Shown: positions 17,144-25,868 of the stretch, piece by piece | Numbering within the stretch: the stretch's first letter is position 1 | Layout of the letters: the number at the start of each line of letters is the position of its first letter | Assembly: GCA_026418175.1 (NCBI GenBank) | Contig: JAOABX010000007.1 | Span: forward strand, 1-64,000 | Direction: 5' to 3' | DNA length: 64,000 nucleotides | Source of the DNA: Flavobacteriales bacterium | Lineage (GTDB): Bacteria; Bacteroidota; Bacteroidia; CAIKAF01 | The notes under the pieces: generated by a model | Seen by the model: the letters and a program-made list of their open reading frames with translations, nothing else | The model's database searches: none | What the model was told of the DNA's origin: nothing | Translations under genes and position numbers: made by a program

Positions 17144-17515
17144 TTGTCAAAAGGATTTTTGTATTTATTTATTGCTTCAATTATTCAGGTTTTATGGCTT
17201 TATAATATCAAAGCCATAGACCGTAAAAAAATTGCAGCCATTAAACTTCATGAGATTTTTTCCAAAAAAACCTTCTTTGCTTTATTGCCCATATTCGGGT
17301 ATCTGATTTTCGGTATATCCAACGTTGTTATGCTTACAAAAGCAATGAAAACTCTGCCTCCATCCATTGCCTATGCATTGTGGTCGGGACTCGTTATTGG
17401 ATTTGCTTCACTTGTAGATCAACTATATTTTAAACAAAAATTTACGTGGCTTCAATACTTTTTTTTGTTTTGCATTGCTATTGGCGTGGCTGGACTAAAT
17501 TTTACTACCAAATAA
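17144..17515 (+). CDS. SMR-type four-helix transporter subunit lacking the membrane glutamate
   Basis: A 123-residue protein beginning at TTG 17144 (no nearer ATG), 11 nt after the hydroxylase gene. It has four predicted membrane helices in the small multidrug resistance pattern. Helix 1 reads LYLFIASIIQVLWLYNIKAI, where the Glu that couples protons and binds cargo in EmrE/Gdx is replaced by Gln. Helix 3 keeps the SMR pattern LPPSIAYALWSGLVIG. The next gene starts 1 nt after its stop and encodes a second SMR subunit that keeps the Glu, so the two probably form a heterodimer. Confidence 0.82.
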   Translation: MSKGFLYLFIASIIQVLWLYNIKAIDRKKIAAIKLHEIFSKKTFFALLPIFGYLIFGISNVVMLTKAMKTLPPSIAYALWSGLVIGFASLVDQLYFKQKFTWLQYFFLFCIAIGVAGLNFTTK

Positions 17516-17516
17516 T

Positions 17517-17912
17517 ATGCACTGGTTATATTTAATATTGGCATCAGTATGTGAAATCTGTTGGTTGCATTGCATTCGTTTTATGAACCAGTTAAGTATA
17601 AAAGAACTTCTAACGCTGGAAGTTTTTTTAAAAGAAGATGGATGGATGGCTATTCTTGCCATTGCTGGTTACGCCGGATTTGGCATAGCTAACGTAATTC
17701 TTTTCTCTGCTGCACTAAAAAAAATTCCAGCCTCTGCAGGATTTGGAATTTGGACAGGCCTGGCCATTCTTGGAAACACTGCCATAGATCACTGGATATT
17801 AGGAATTAATTTCACTAAGATGCAAGGCGTATTTGCCTTGTTATTATTCATTGGTATTTTAGGCATTCGAATCAGTACGTTGAAGAAGCGAGAAAACTCT
17901 GCAAAATCTTAA
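17517..17912 (+). CDS. SMR-type transporter subunit with conserved glutamate
   Basis: A 131-residue four-helix membrane protein. Helix 1, MHWLYLILASVCEICWLHCI, carries the Glu in the E-x-x-W context typical of SugE/Gdx proteins. Helix 3 contains IPASAGFGIWTGLAILG. It ends the five-gene operon. Heterodimeric SMR pairs such as EbrAB and YkkCD export cations, and Gdx exports guanidinium. The remotely related ArnE/ArnF pair flips a lipid-linked sugar. The operon context makes either export or lipid flipping possible. Confidence 0.85.
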   Translation: MHWLYLILASVCEICWLHCIRFMNQLSIKELLTLEVFLKEDGWMAILAIAGYAGFGIANVILFSAALKKIPASAGFGIWTGLAILGNTAIDHWILGINFTKMQGVFALLLFIGILGIRISTLKKRENSAKS

Positions 17913-17922
17913 GATTAGTTAG

Positions 17923-17930
17923 TATATTTG
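17923..17930 (+). promoter_or_regulatory. -7 box before T9SS cargo gene
   Basis: TATATTTG matches TAnnTTTG exactly, 22 nt before the ATG at 17953. No clear -33 TTG at the right distance. Confidence 0.35.
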
Positions 17931-17952
17931 AACGAATACCAATTTTTATTCC

Positions 17953-19941
17953 ATGAAAAAACCATGCATATTTCTCACCGGTATAGTTGTACTTAGCTCA
18001 TTTTGCTTTGCTCAAAAACCGATTGAACCCAATAGCCAGCGTGTAAGTTATATAACTCTTGCAAGCCAGGGCAAATCACCATTAGTCAATGCTCCCCGCT
18101 CATCAGAATCATGGCCTGATACCATTTACTATGAAGATTTTGGAGGAGGTAGTAATTCTTCATCTTGGGTGCCTACAGGATGGACCAATTCAGGCATAAA
18201 TGACCCAGATGCTACATGGGAATACCGAGGCCCTTTAACTACTCCAAACAATACTATCGGAAGTCGGGGGCCATGCATGAATAGTGCTACTGTATTGAAC
18301 TCTCCAACTGTTGGAAATGGTTTTTTTATTTTTGATTCAAACTATCTGGATGATCCGGGGACAACCTGTGCTGGTGCTTTAGGTTCGGGGGTGGCTCCAG
18401 CCCCTCATCGTGGTGAATTAACCACCGATATCATTAGTACAGTGGGATATTCTAACGTAATGTTGGTATTTAATTATTACATCCGCGATTTTCAGGGCCA
18501 ACAAATTGTAGAAATTAGCACTAATGGTGGAACAAGCTGGACTCAAGTTTGGGAGGCTGGACTACAACCTAACGGGCAGACAAGCCTCTCTGCAAAAGCT
18601 GAAATATTGTTGCCCCCCGCGGCTGCCAATAATGCTAACTTAAAAATTCGATTTGTATTTGATGGACGTTATTATGCCTGGATGCTGGATGATGTAATGC
18701 TGGTAGTGCCAAATGCTAATGACTTGCGTTCTACCAATACAGAATTTTTAATTGATGATTTTTGGAGCTATTTGCTATTTACAGGTGGAGATTCGTCCAC
18801 CACACAGCCAACTCACATTCCTTTGAATGCGCTAGATTCCGTTCAGGGTATCGGTTTTTATCAGAATTATGAAAACATTGGATCTACTGCTCAAACAAAT
18901 GTTAGAACAACGGTAAATGTTACTTTAAACGGGTCTTCGGTTTATACCGGAAATAGCATCGGGATTACAGCACCAGTATATGGTTCAGGCCTTTTAAATT
19001 ATGTAGATACATGGAAGCCTTCGCTTGTTGGCAAATACATATTTACTTACACCATTCAACAAAATGAAACGGATGCCAACCAGCAAAACAACATAGGCCG
19101 TGATAGCTTGGTTGTTACTGATTCAGTATATGCAAGGGAATGGTTCCCTGTTAATAGTGGATTAGTGGCAAGTGGATTGGATGACGAAGGAGATGCAGCA
19201 TTTGCTAATCAGGGAACGGAATATTTCACAATAGCTAACCTGGTGGATTTACCTTCGGGCGATACAGTTACATCTATTTCTTTTCGCATTGACCCGGCTG
19301 AAACAAGAGCCGGTGCCATTATAAGTGTAAATGTACTGGACTTTCAGCGGAATCCTGTATTTCCAAGCTTCCCGGATGGTATAGAATATACCATTACTTC
19401 ACAAGATTTAACCAACCAATGGATTCATATCCCATTTTACTCTATTCCGCTTAGTGAACGTATTTTGCCTGCCAGCAGATATTATGCAGCAGTTTCATTG
19501 GTGGACAACATCAGCGGACAAAAAGATATGAGTATCCGGTACTATAATAATTTACCTTACGGAACCATAATCAAAAGGCCTAACGGTAACCCCATTTGGG
19601 CTTTTTATACCGGTGTATGTGCAGTAATACGTCTCAACTTTGCCCGATTTTTCCCATTCAGCATCGAAGAAAATGTGGAACCAACCATTCAGTTAAATAA
19701 CTTCCCTAATCCTGCGACGAATCAAACCACGATTGCTTTTACCCTAAAACAATCTACAGAGGCTACTCTTCGTATTGCTGATTTAACCGGAAAGATTATC
19801 TTCTCACAGAACTTAGGGCTTTGCCAGGAAGGCTTAAATCAAATAAAGGTTGATCTTTCTGGTTTGACCAATGGTATATATTTATACACCCTTCAAGCCG
19901 GTGAGCATGAATTAACTCGCAAAATGAGCATTCAGAAGTAA
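17953..19941 (+). CDS. T9SS-secreted protein, MAM/jelly-roll-like domain
   Basis: A 662-residue secreted protein with a signal peptide ending near SSFCFAQ. Residues about 55-245 resemble a MAM/laminin-G-like jelly roll (YYEDFGGGSNSSSW at the start and WMLDDVMLVVP at the end), common in Bacteroidota exported proteins. Middle parts look like Ig-like strands. The last about 75 residues form a type A T9SS sorting domain (NNFPNPATNQTTIAFTL, LTGKIIF, GIYLYTL, LTRKMSIQK), so it should cross the outer membrane and be attached or released. No catalytic motif seen. A terminator follows. Confidence 0.88.
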   Translation: MKKPCIFLTGIVVLSSFCFAQKPIEPNSQRVSYITLASQGKSPLVNAPRSSESWPDTIYYEDFGGGSNSSSWVPTGWTNSGINDPDATWEYRGPLTTPNNTIGSRGPCMNSATVLNSPTVGNGFFIFDSNYLDDPGTTCAGALGSGVAPAPHRGELTTDIISTVGYSNVMLVFNYYIRDFQGQQIVEISTNGGTSWTQVWEAGLQPNGQTSLSAKAEILLPPAAANNANLKIRFVFDGRYYAWMLDDVMLVVPNANDLRSTNTEFLIDDFWSYLLFTGGDSSTTQPTHIPLNALDSVQGIGFYQNYENIGSTAQTNVRTTVNVTLNGSSVYTGNSIGITAPVYGSGLLNYVDTWKPSLVGKYIFTYTIQQNETDANQQNNIGRDSLVVTDSVYAREWFPVNSGLVASGLDDEGDAAFANQGTEYFTIANLVDLPSGDTVTSISFRIDPAETRAGAIISVNVLDFQRNPVFPSFPDGIEYTITSQDLTNQWIHIPFYSIPLSERILPASRYYAAVSLVDNISGQKDMSIRYYNNLPYGTIIKRPNGNPIWAFYTGVCAVIRLNFARFFPFSIEENVEPTIQLNNFPNPATNQTTIAFTLKQSTEATLRIADLTGKIIFSQNLGLCQEGLNQIKVDLSGLTNGIYLYTLQAGEHELTRKMSIQK

Positions 19942-19963
19942 TTCATTATTTATAATTTTTCCT

Positions 19964-20000
19964 AAAAAGGCAGATACAACTACTGTACCTGCCTTTTTTT
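19964..20000 (+). terminator. Rho-independent terminator
   Basis: AAAAAGGCAG ... CTGCCTTTTTTT: a 10-bp stem (extended by partial pairing of ATAC with GTAC) and a T-run, 23 nt after the stop of the 17953 gene. Confidence 0.75.
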
Positions 20001-20036
20001 ATAAAGCTAGCAAGGTATTTTTTGTTACTTTGCCTT

Positions 20037-21140
20037 GTGATTCGGATATTTTCATCGGTATTTTTTATTATACATTGCCAAGCATTGTATAGCCAATGGA
20101 TTGCCAGCAGCAAGTCTATTTCTTTCTCAATTAATGAGCTTCCGGTTTACTTTTCAACCGAAAAATCGGGAGGTAGCCTTATTATTAATTATGATTTATC
20201 AGACGAAACGGATGCTGGAAGTCTAAGTTACAAACGAGCCATTTGGCCTATTAATAAAAATTTTGATACCATTTCCACCGATTCTTTGTTTACTTACATA
20301 GTATGCGGTTTCGATAGCCTAATTGACCCTACCAACACTTATTCTTTTACTTACTCTAGCATTCCAGTGTTTCAAATTGACTCCATATGGATTGCCTTGG
20401 GACATGAAAACAATTCAGGGCTCAACGACACCCTGATTATTCAACTAATATCTCTGAGTGCCTCTGGTTATCCTTCACTGCAAGTAATGTGGGCTGATAC
20501 GTTGATTTTTTCATCCGGCCAGTCGTACCTTAACCAATGGACTAATTCGTTGATACTTCGTATAGCACCTTCCCTAAACTGGAACACAACAGTTAAACCT
20601 GCTATTAAGCTACAATACAAAGCACCAATAGAAGATACATTGGGAGTAGTTGCAGGATATCGCATTTCTGGAGTTTGCGGTGCAAATGATGCTGCTCAAT
20701 GGTCTGCGTTTTATCCAAACAGTTATGCCTATTGGACTGGATTTAATGCATTAATTCCCACAGCTGTTGGTGGAGATATTTATTACGACTGCAATGCGAA
20801 TTTGCAATTTGACTCACTAACCGATGGAAGAAATTATATTCAAAACTGGCATATTGGCATTCAAATTACAGCACCTGAAATTGGAGTAGAAAATCAACAA
20901 ACTACGTTCACTCCAAAAATATTTCCCAATCCTACATCCGATTGGTTGACCTTACAATCTGAACAACCCATTCTTGAAGTTAAAATTATCAATAGCCAGG
21001 GGGAATTAATAATGTGTTTAAATAATACTCATGAAGTAATTTCGTTGCAACAGCTTAATAACGGAATGTATTTTATTCATATAAAAACTTCAACTCGATC
21101 ATATGTCAAAAAACTTTTGGTTCACCATCATTTGGATTAG
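20037..21140 (+). CDS. T9SS-secreted protein of unknown function
   Basis: The track begins at TTG 20022. I prefer GTG 20037, which gives a clean signal peptide (MIRIFSSVFFIIHCQALYSQ) and places the promoter-like TTACTTTG upstream; no ATG is available. About 367 residues. The central part is beta-rich with no recognised enzyme motif. The C-terminus is a type A sorting domain (KIFPNPTSDWLTLQ, LNNGMYFIHIKTSTR, VKKLLVHHH). The next gene starts inside its last 38 nt, in another frame, so the two are translationally coupled. Confidence 0.8.
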   Translation: MIRIFSSVFFIIHCQALYSQWIASSKSISFSINELPVYFSTEKSGGSLIINYDLSDETDAGSLSYKRAIWPINKNFDTISTDSLFTYIVCGFDSLIDPTNTYSFTYSSIPVFQIDSIWIALGHENNSGLNDTLIIQLISLSASGYPSLQVMWADTLIFSSGQSYLNQWTNSLILRIAPSLNWNTTVKPAIKLQYKAPIEDTLGVVAGYRISGVCGANDAAQWSAFYPNSYAYWTGFNALIPTAVGGDIYYDCNANLQFDSLTDGRNYIQNWHIGIQITAPEIGVENQQTTFTPKIFPNPTSDWLTLQSEQPILEVKIINSQGELIMCLNNTHEVISLQQLNNGMYFIHIKTSTRSYVKKLLVHHHLD

Positions 21141-22086
21141 TATTTTAAGTCAACTTTTTGCACAAAAAACATATATCGCAACGCATTATAAAGGCAATAA
21201 GCCACATCATCTATTAAAAGCGATTACTGATACATTAGACAGTCACTTTGATAGTGTTACCATAACGCTTTATGCAGCTCCGGTTGGTGGTTTTGCAAGT
21301 GGGAACAGCGGTTATGGCGAAAAAGCAAAAATTCAGGAGTTTGATGTGGACTCCTCCTATACTGTAGAAGGTTTTTTATTTTGGTTTGGATATAAGGCCA
21401 TTCAATCATCGCCCAATGATAGTTCGGCGATAGATTTTGTTTTTTACAACCTGGATAGTACTGCCAACATCAACGGAATTGGACGATTTGTTCCCAAAAC
21501 CATATTGGAAAAGAAAAAAGTTTTACTTGCGAATATTGACACTTCGGTAAATTTCTCAACCGGAATAAACATTTGGATGGTAACACCACGAATTGTTTAT
21601 CAAAATTACGGAGTAGGTATTCGCCTTGATAAGGTGCATATCAAAGATACAATTGCTTTGTACTCATCGTCAAATGGCGATCCTCCCATCCCCTCCCTTA
21701 GCTGGGAATACTGGCAAGGCAGTTGGAATACCATGCTTAACAACTGGGGATTAGATATTGATTTTGCTATTTTTCCACTGGTTGATTTAACAAATCTTAG
21801 CCTGGATAATACAGCATTTATACAAGGGTTGAAAGTAAAAGCGTATCCCAATCCTGTGAATGATTTATTATTTGTTGATTTTATAAATACCGAATTATCC
21901 GAATTATCATTTACTCTCTACGATATGCACGGCAAAACAGTTTTCACAAAAAATGCAGGAATATTTTCACCGGGTTCCTATCAACAATTTATAAATGTAA
22001 ATAATATTCCTTCTGGCAATTATATTTTGCTAATAACTAATCAGTACAATCAAGGAATAGCTCAACGGGTTATCATACAACATTAG
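21103..22086 (+). CDS. T9SS-secreted protein of unknown function
   Basis: A 327-residue secreted protein with signal peptide MSKNFWFTIIWISILSQLFA. It overlaps the upstream T9SS cargo gene by 38 nt. The middle is beta-rich with no catalytic motif I recognise. The C-terminal domain is a type A sorting signal (VKAYPNPVNDLLFVDF, LYDMHGKTVF, IPSGNYILLI, QRVIIQH). It shares overall layout with the preceding protein, and the two may act together at the surface. It converges on the ABC ATPase gene with a 4-nt overlap. Confidence 0.85.
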   Translation: MSKNFWFTIIWISILSQLFAQKTYIATHYKGNKPHHLLKAITDTLDSHFDSVTITLYAAPVGGFASGNSGYGEKAKIQEFDVDSSYTVEGFLFWFGYKAIQSSPNDSSAIDFVFYNLDSTANINGIGRFVPKTILEKKKVLLANIDTSVNFSTGINIWMVTPRIVYQNYGVGIRLDKVHIKDTIALYSSSNGDPPIPSLSWEYWQGSWNTMLNNWGLDIDFAIFPLVDLTNLSLDNTAFIQGLKVKAYPNPVNDLLFVDFINTELSELSFTLYDMHGKTVFTKNAGIFSPGSYQQFINVNNIPSGNYILLITNQYNQGIAQRVIIQH

Positions 22087-22835
22087 AAGGTTTGTTGCAC
22101 CCGTTTGAGCAACTTAGTAGCAAATACAAAATCAATTAGCTCCGGATTATTTGACTTAACAATGCTGCTACTATCACCCTCCCAGTGTTTATATCCTTTT
22201 CGGATGTAAATAATTTTATCGCCAATTTCAACCACAGAATTCATATCATGGGTATTGACAATAGTGGTAGTATTAAATTCTCGGGTAATTTCCTGAATCA
22301 ACTGATCAATCACAATACCAGTTTGAGGATCTAAGCCCGAGTTGGGTTCATCAAAAAACAAATATTTAGGATTTAGTGCAATGGCCCGGGCAATGGCTAC
22401 CCTTTTTTTCATTCCCCCACTGATTTCAGAAGGATATAACTTGTGTGCATGGCTTAGGTTTACTCTTTCCAAGCAAAATTTTACGCGATCAGCAATTTTC
22501 TGCTTATTCCAGTTAGTAAACATCCGCAATGGGAAAGCCACATTTTCTTCACAGGTCATGGAATCGAACAAAGCACCTCCCTGAAAAACCATTCCAATTT
22601 CCTGACGAATTTTTTTTCGTTCATTTTCTGATGCTTTGGTAAAGTCAATACCCGAATATATTATGCTTCCGGAAGTTGGCTCTAATAATCCCACCAAACA
22701 TTTCATCAACACGGTTTTACCAGATCCACTTTGCCCGATAATTAAATTGCATTTACCTGGCTCAAAAACAGCATTGATATCATATAATACCTGCCGGTCG
22801 CCAAATACTTTATTCAAATTTTTAATCTCAATCAT
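22083..22835 (-). CDS. Mla-type lipid ABC transporter ATPase
   Basis: A 250-residue ABC ATPase. Walker A is GQSGSGKT (34-41), the signature SGGMKKRVAIARA, and Walker B YLFFDEP followed by NSGLDPQTG. The sequence is of the MlaF class, which powers movement of phospholipids between inner and outer membranes in Gram-negative bacteria. It overlaps the MlaE-like permease gene by 1 nt. The usual substrate-binding MCE protein (MlaD) is not encoded next to the pair here. Confidence 0.93.
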   Translation of the reverse strand: MIEIKNLNKVFGDRQVLYDINAVFEPGKCNLIIGQSGSGKTVLMKCLVGLLEPTSGSIIYSGIDFTKASENERKKIRQEIGMVFQGGALFDSMTCEENVAFPLRMFTNWNKQKIADRVKFCLERVNLSHAHKLYPSEISGGMKKRVAIARAIALNPKYLFFDEPNSGLDPQTGIVIDQLIQEITREFNTTTIVNTHDMNSVVEIGDKIIYIRKGYKHWEGDSSSIVKSNNPELIDFVFATKLLKRVQQTF

Positions 22836-23578
22836 TACAACAACAATAATCGGGTTAGAATAAAGTTCCAGAGCAAAATAGAGATACTACTGTTTACAAC
22901 TGCTTTAGTGCTTGCTTTGCCTACCTCCTGAGACCCACCTTCCACATAATACCCTCTAAACGCCGAAACAGAAGCTATCACAAAAGCAAAAACAGCACTT
23001 TTAATCAATGCATATATAAAGTGGAATGTTTTAAAATCCATTGTGGCCCCGTATAAATAAGTAGTGCCATCAATCAATCCGGTAGTAGTACAAGCCAGGT
23101 ACCCTCCATAAATACCTAAAATCATACTAATTACAGTGAGAATCGGATTGATTATTAAGGATGCAATAATTTTAGGGAAAATCAGATAATTGGCAGAATT
23201 TACACCCATGATTTCTAATGCATCAATTTGCTCGGTTACACGCATAGTTCCGATTTCTGAAGCAATATTACTTCCAACTTTTCCAGCCAAAATCAGAGCA
23301 ATAACTGTAGGTGAAAATTCAAGAATAATCGTTTCTCGAGTTCCATAACCCACTGTTGACATAGGAATTAAGGGGCTATCAATATTTGCTGCCAACTGAA
23401 TAGCAGCAACAGCACCCATAAAAAAAGAAATTATAGATACAATGTATAAAGAACCAATGCCTAAGTTATCCAACTCCCTAACTATCAGCTCCCTCATGAT
23501 AGAAGCTTTAGGACTTTTGGAAAAGGACCGGATAACCAGCAGGCAATATCTTCCAAAATTATCAAGGTATTTCAGCAT
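22835..23578 (-). CDS. MlaE-family ABC permease
   Basis: A 247-residue inner-membrane protein with about five hydrophobic segments. Family segments include LYIVSIISFFMGAVAAIQLA, TVGYGTRETIILEFSPTV, LAGKVGSNIASEIGTMRVTEQIDALE (highly typical of MlaE) and FRGYYVEGGSQEVGKAST. It is the permease partner of the ATPase 1 nt downstream. Direction of lipid transport is not settled from sequence. Confidence 0.94.
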   Translation of the reverse strand: MLKYLDNFGRYCLLVIRSFSKSPKASIMRELIVRELDNLGIGSLYIVSIISFFMGAVAAIQLAANIDSPLIPMSTVGYGTRETIILEFSPTVIALILAGKVGSNIASEIGTMRVTEQIDALEIMGVNSANYLIFPKIIASLIINPILTVISMILGIYGGYLACTTTGLIDGTTYLYGATMDFKTFHFIYALIKSAVFAFVIASVSAFRGYYVEGGSQEVGKASTKAVVNSSISILLWNFILTRLLLL

Positions 23579-23753
23579 CCGGCTTTACGGTTTATTTCAT
23601 TTAACGAATATACAGATTTTCTGATATGTAAACGTAACACGCTATAAATTGATGATTCGCAACCTACCTTGAAATTTATTTGACTTAATGAATAGAAAAA
23701 ACAAAAGGAGAGAAGTTTGTATCTTCATCTTCTTTTTGAGGCTATAAAAATAT

Positions 23754-24911
23754 ATGTCAACGCCGGTTATTATACTTCTAATTTGCATTGCTCTGGTAAT
23801 ATATACTTACATCGGATATGCGGTGTTGATTTATCTTTTCAACCGAATCAATATTAAATCAAACGAAATAAGTGATAAAACAATTGTAGATTGGCCTCCA
23901 ATTACGGTTATTATACCAGCATACAACGAAGCTGCCATTCTTCCCCAAAAAATTCAAAACACCCTAGAATCTGTTTACCCATCTGATTTACTAAACATTA
24001 TAGTGATAACTGATGGTTCAAATGATGGAAGTGAATCATTAATATTTCATGACCCACGAATTACTCACTTGCACCAACCACTTCGACAAGGTAAATCAGC
24101 TGCCATTAACCAAGGTGTAGCGGTTGCAAAAACAGAGATTGTTTTTATTACGGATGCTAACACTATGATTCATCCAGATGCATTAAAATTGATGACAGCT
24201 CATTATCAAAAAACAAACGTGGGTGGAGTTTCTGGCGAAAAAAGAATCAGAATAAACCATGAAGAATCTAGTGTTGGAGGAGAAGGGTTTTATTGGAAAT
24301 ATGAATCATTTTTAAAACGAGAAGGCGCTAAATTTTATACTGTAGTAGGCGCTGCCGGCGAATTGTTTTCATTCAAAAAATCGTTGTTTAAACCCCTTCC
24401 CAATGATACTATTTTAGACGATTTTGTATTGTCAATGGAAATTATAAAGCAAGGATATTTAATAGCCTATGAACCTCAGGCATACGCAATAGAAAATCCG
24501 AGCAAAAATATCGCCGATGAATTCAAACGAAAAGTCCGTATATCAAGTGGAGTATGGCAAGCATTGGGTAGATTAACGTTTTTATTCAATCCGTTTTTTA
24601 ATTTAAAACTTTTCTTTCAATTTATTTCCCACCGATTTTTACGCTGGACACTGGCTCCACTTTCAATGATAATCATTTTATTGATTTCTATCATGAACGC
24701 ACATAAAACCGAATTTTTAATATTATTATTTATTCAGATTGTATTTTACGGATTGGCATTTGCCGGATATTTGATAAAAAACACCAAAATACGCTGGCCA
24801 TTGTTTTTTATTCCGTTTTATTATTGCATGATGAATGCAGCGGTACTTGCTGGGTTATTGGCCTATTTCAGGGGGAAACATTCTGTATTATGGGAAAAAG
24901 CAAGTCGCTAA
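23754..24911 (+). CDS. Membrane family 2 glycosyltransferase
   Basis: A 385-residue processive-type GT2 enzyme. One N-terminal helix (residues 4-28) precedes the cytosolic catalytic domain. That domain has ITVIIPAYNEAAIL, the nucleotide-binding ITDGSNDGS, ITDANTMIH (metal-binding acid), TILDDFVLS (acceptor-side Asp) and KRKVRISSGVWQ in the place of the Q/RxxRW motif. Three more helices finish the chain. Relatives add or polymerise sugars at the membrane. It stands alone, with no polysaccharide cluster around it, so the product is unknown. Confidence 0.9.
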   Translation: MSTPVIILLICIALVIYTYIGYAVLIYLFNRINIKSNEISDKTIVDWPPITVIIPAYNEAAILPQKIQNTLESVYPSDLLNIIVITDGSNDGSESLIFHDPRITHLHQPLRQGKSAAINQGVAVAKTEIVFITDANTMIHPDALKLMTAHYQKTNVGGVSGEKRIRINHEESSVGGEGFYWKYESFLKREGAKFYTVVGAAGELFSFKKSLFKPLPNDTILDDFVLSMEIIKQGYLIAYEPQAYAIENPSKNIADEFKRKVRISSGVWQALGRLTFLFNPFFNLKLFFQFISHRFLRWTLAPLSMIIILLISIMNAHKTEFLILLFIQIVFYGLAFAGYLIKNTKIRWPLFFIPFYYCMMNAAVLAGLLAYFRGKHSVLWEKASR

Positions 24912-25298
24912 TTAATTCAACAGACTGGGTACAACCATTATAAACTCGGGGATTTCAACCTCAAATGCCTCTCTAGCGTTTAATTTTTCAAATAAATATG
25001 TTCCTCTCATTTTACCTATCGGAGCACGAAATGTACATGAGCTTTGATAGGCATATAATTCTCCCGGCTGAAGCACAGGCTGTTGTCCCACTACTCCGGG
25101 TCCTTCAACTTCACGATATTCTCCGCTGGAATCAATAATTACCCAATGACGCCGCATCAGTTGAACTGCATAGTCTGTAAAATTACAAATGGTGATATGG
25201 TATGAAAAGAAATAAAAATTTTCTTCCAGCTGAGAATGTTCTGGCCTAAATTGGGTTTCAACCGAAACCTGAATTCCTCGGGTAATTTTTTTTACCAT
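24912..25298 (-). CDS. apaG: ApaG family protein
   Basis: A 128-residue single-domain protein with an immunoglobulin/FN3-like fold. I start at the ATG at 25298 (MVKKITRGIQVSV) rather than the track's upstream codon. Typical segments: RGIQVSVETQF, YHITICNFTDYAVQLMRRHW, EGPGVVGQQPVLQPGE and GTYLFEK. The family has been linked to Co2+/Mg2+ tolerance, but its molecular job is unclear. It lies opposite the ppiB-like gene and converges with the glycosyltransferase with no gap. Confidence 0.93.
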   Translation of the reverse strand: MVKKITRGIQVSVETQFRPEHSQLEENFYFFSYHITICNFTDYAVQLMRRHWVIIDSSGEYREVEGPGVVGQQPVLQPGELYAYQSSCTFRAPIGKMRGTYLFEKLNAREAFEVEIPEFIMVVPSLLN

Positions 25299-25354
25299 AA
25301 TTCGCAATATTAACAAAAAAAGTACATATAGGTTTTAAGAAAGGCTCGGAATGA

Positions 25355-25386
25355 TTTTGCCCCCTGCAGACATTTTAGTATCTTCG
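25355..25386 (+). promoter_or_regulatory. Promoter of cyclophilin gene
   Basis: TTTTG (25355-25359), then 19 nt, then TATCTTCG (25379-25386), one base off TAnnTTTG. Located 21 nt before the ATG. Confidence 0.5.
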
Positions 25387-25407
25387 ACGTCCCAAAAATG
25401 AAGATGC

Positions 25408-25842
25408 ATGCATGCATTGATTGAAACTGAAAAAGGAACGATGAAGGTGGAGCTCTACACGGATGATGCACCTGGAACAGTGGCTAATTTTGTAAAGTTA
25501 GCTAAAAGCGGATTTTATGATGGTTTAACCTTCCACCGCGTTATTCCTGATTTCGTTATTCAGGGTGGGTGTCCTAATGGAACAGGAACCGGAGGTCCCG
25601 GTTATACTATCCCTTGTGAACTTACCGGAAATAATCAATACCATGATCGTGGTGTTTTATCTATGGCACACGCTGGCAGAAATACCGGAGGTTCGCAGTT
25701 TTTTATTTGTCACAACCGCAAAAACACTAAACATTTAGACAGGCAACATACATGTTTTGGAAAAGTAGTTGAAAATGTAGATGTAATAGATGATATACGA
25801 GCAGGTGATAAAATTATTCGTATTTCTATTATTGAAAAATAA
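25408..25842 (+). CDS. Cytosolic cyclophilin-type peptidyl-prolyl isomerase
   Basis: A 144-residue minimal cyclophilin without signal peptide; it catalyses cis-trans isomerisation of proline bonds. It has the family core [47 protein letters not shown], and [15 protein letters not shown]. The catalytic Arg in FHRV and the QFF motif are present. The chosen ATG at 25408 is the only one nearby in frame. A small unknown gene follows after 26 nt. Confidence 0.95.
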   Translation: MHALIETEKGTMKVELYTDDAPGTVANFVKLAKSGFYDGLTFHRVIPDFVIQGGCPNGTGTGGPGYTIPCELTGNNQYHDRGVLSMAHAGRNTGGSQFFICHNRKNTKHLDRQHTCFGKVVENVDVIDDIRAGDKIIRISIIEK

Positions 25843-25868
25843 TAATTATTGATTAAAAACAAGAATCT

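Noticed and set aside
20468-20665. 65-residue minus-strand ORF inside a T9SS cargo gene
   Set aside because: Shadow ORF in the opposite frame of a coherent secreted protein.
22083-23578. Complete Mla lipid transport operon
   Set aside because: Only the ATPase and permease are present; no MCE-domain protein is encoded next to them.
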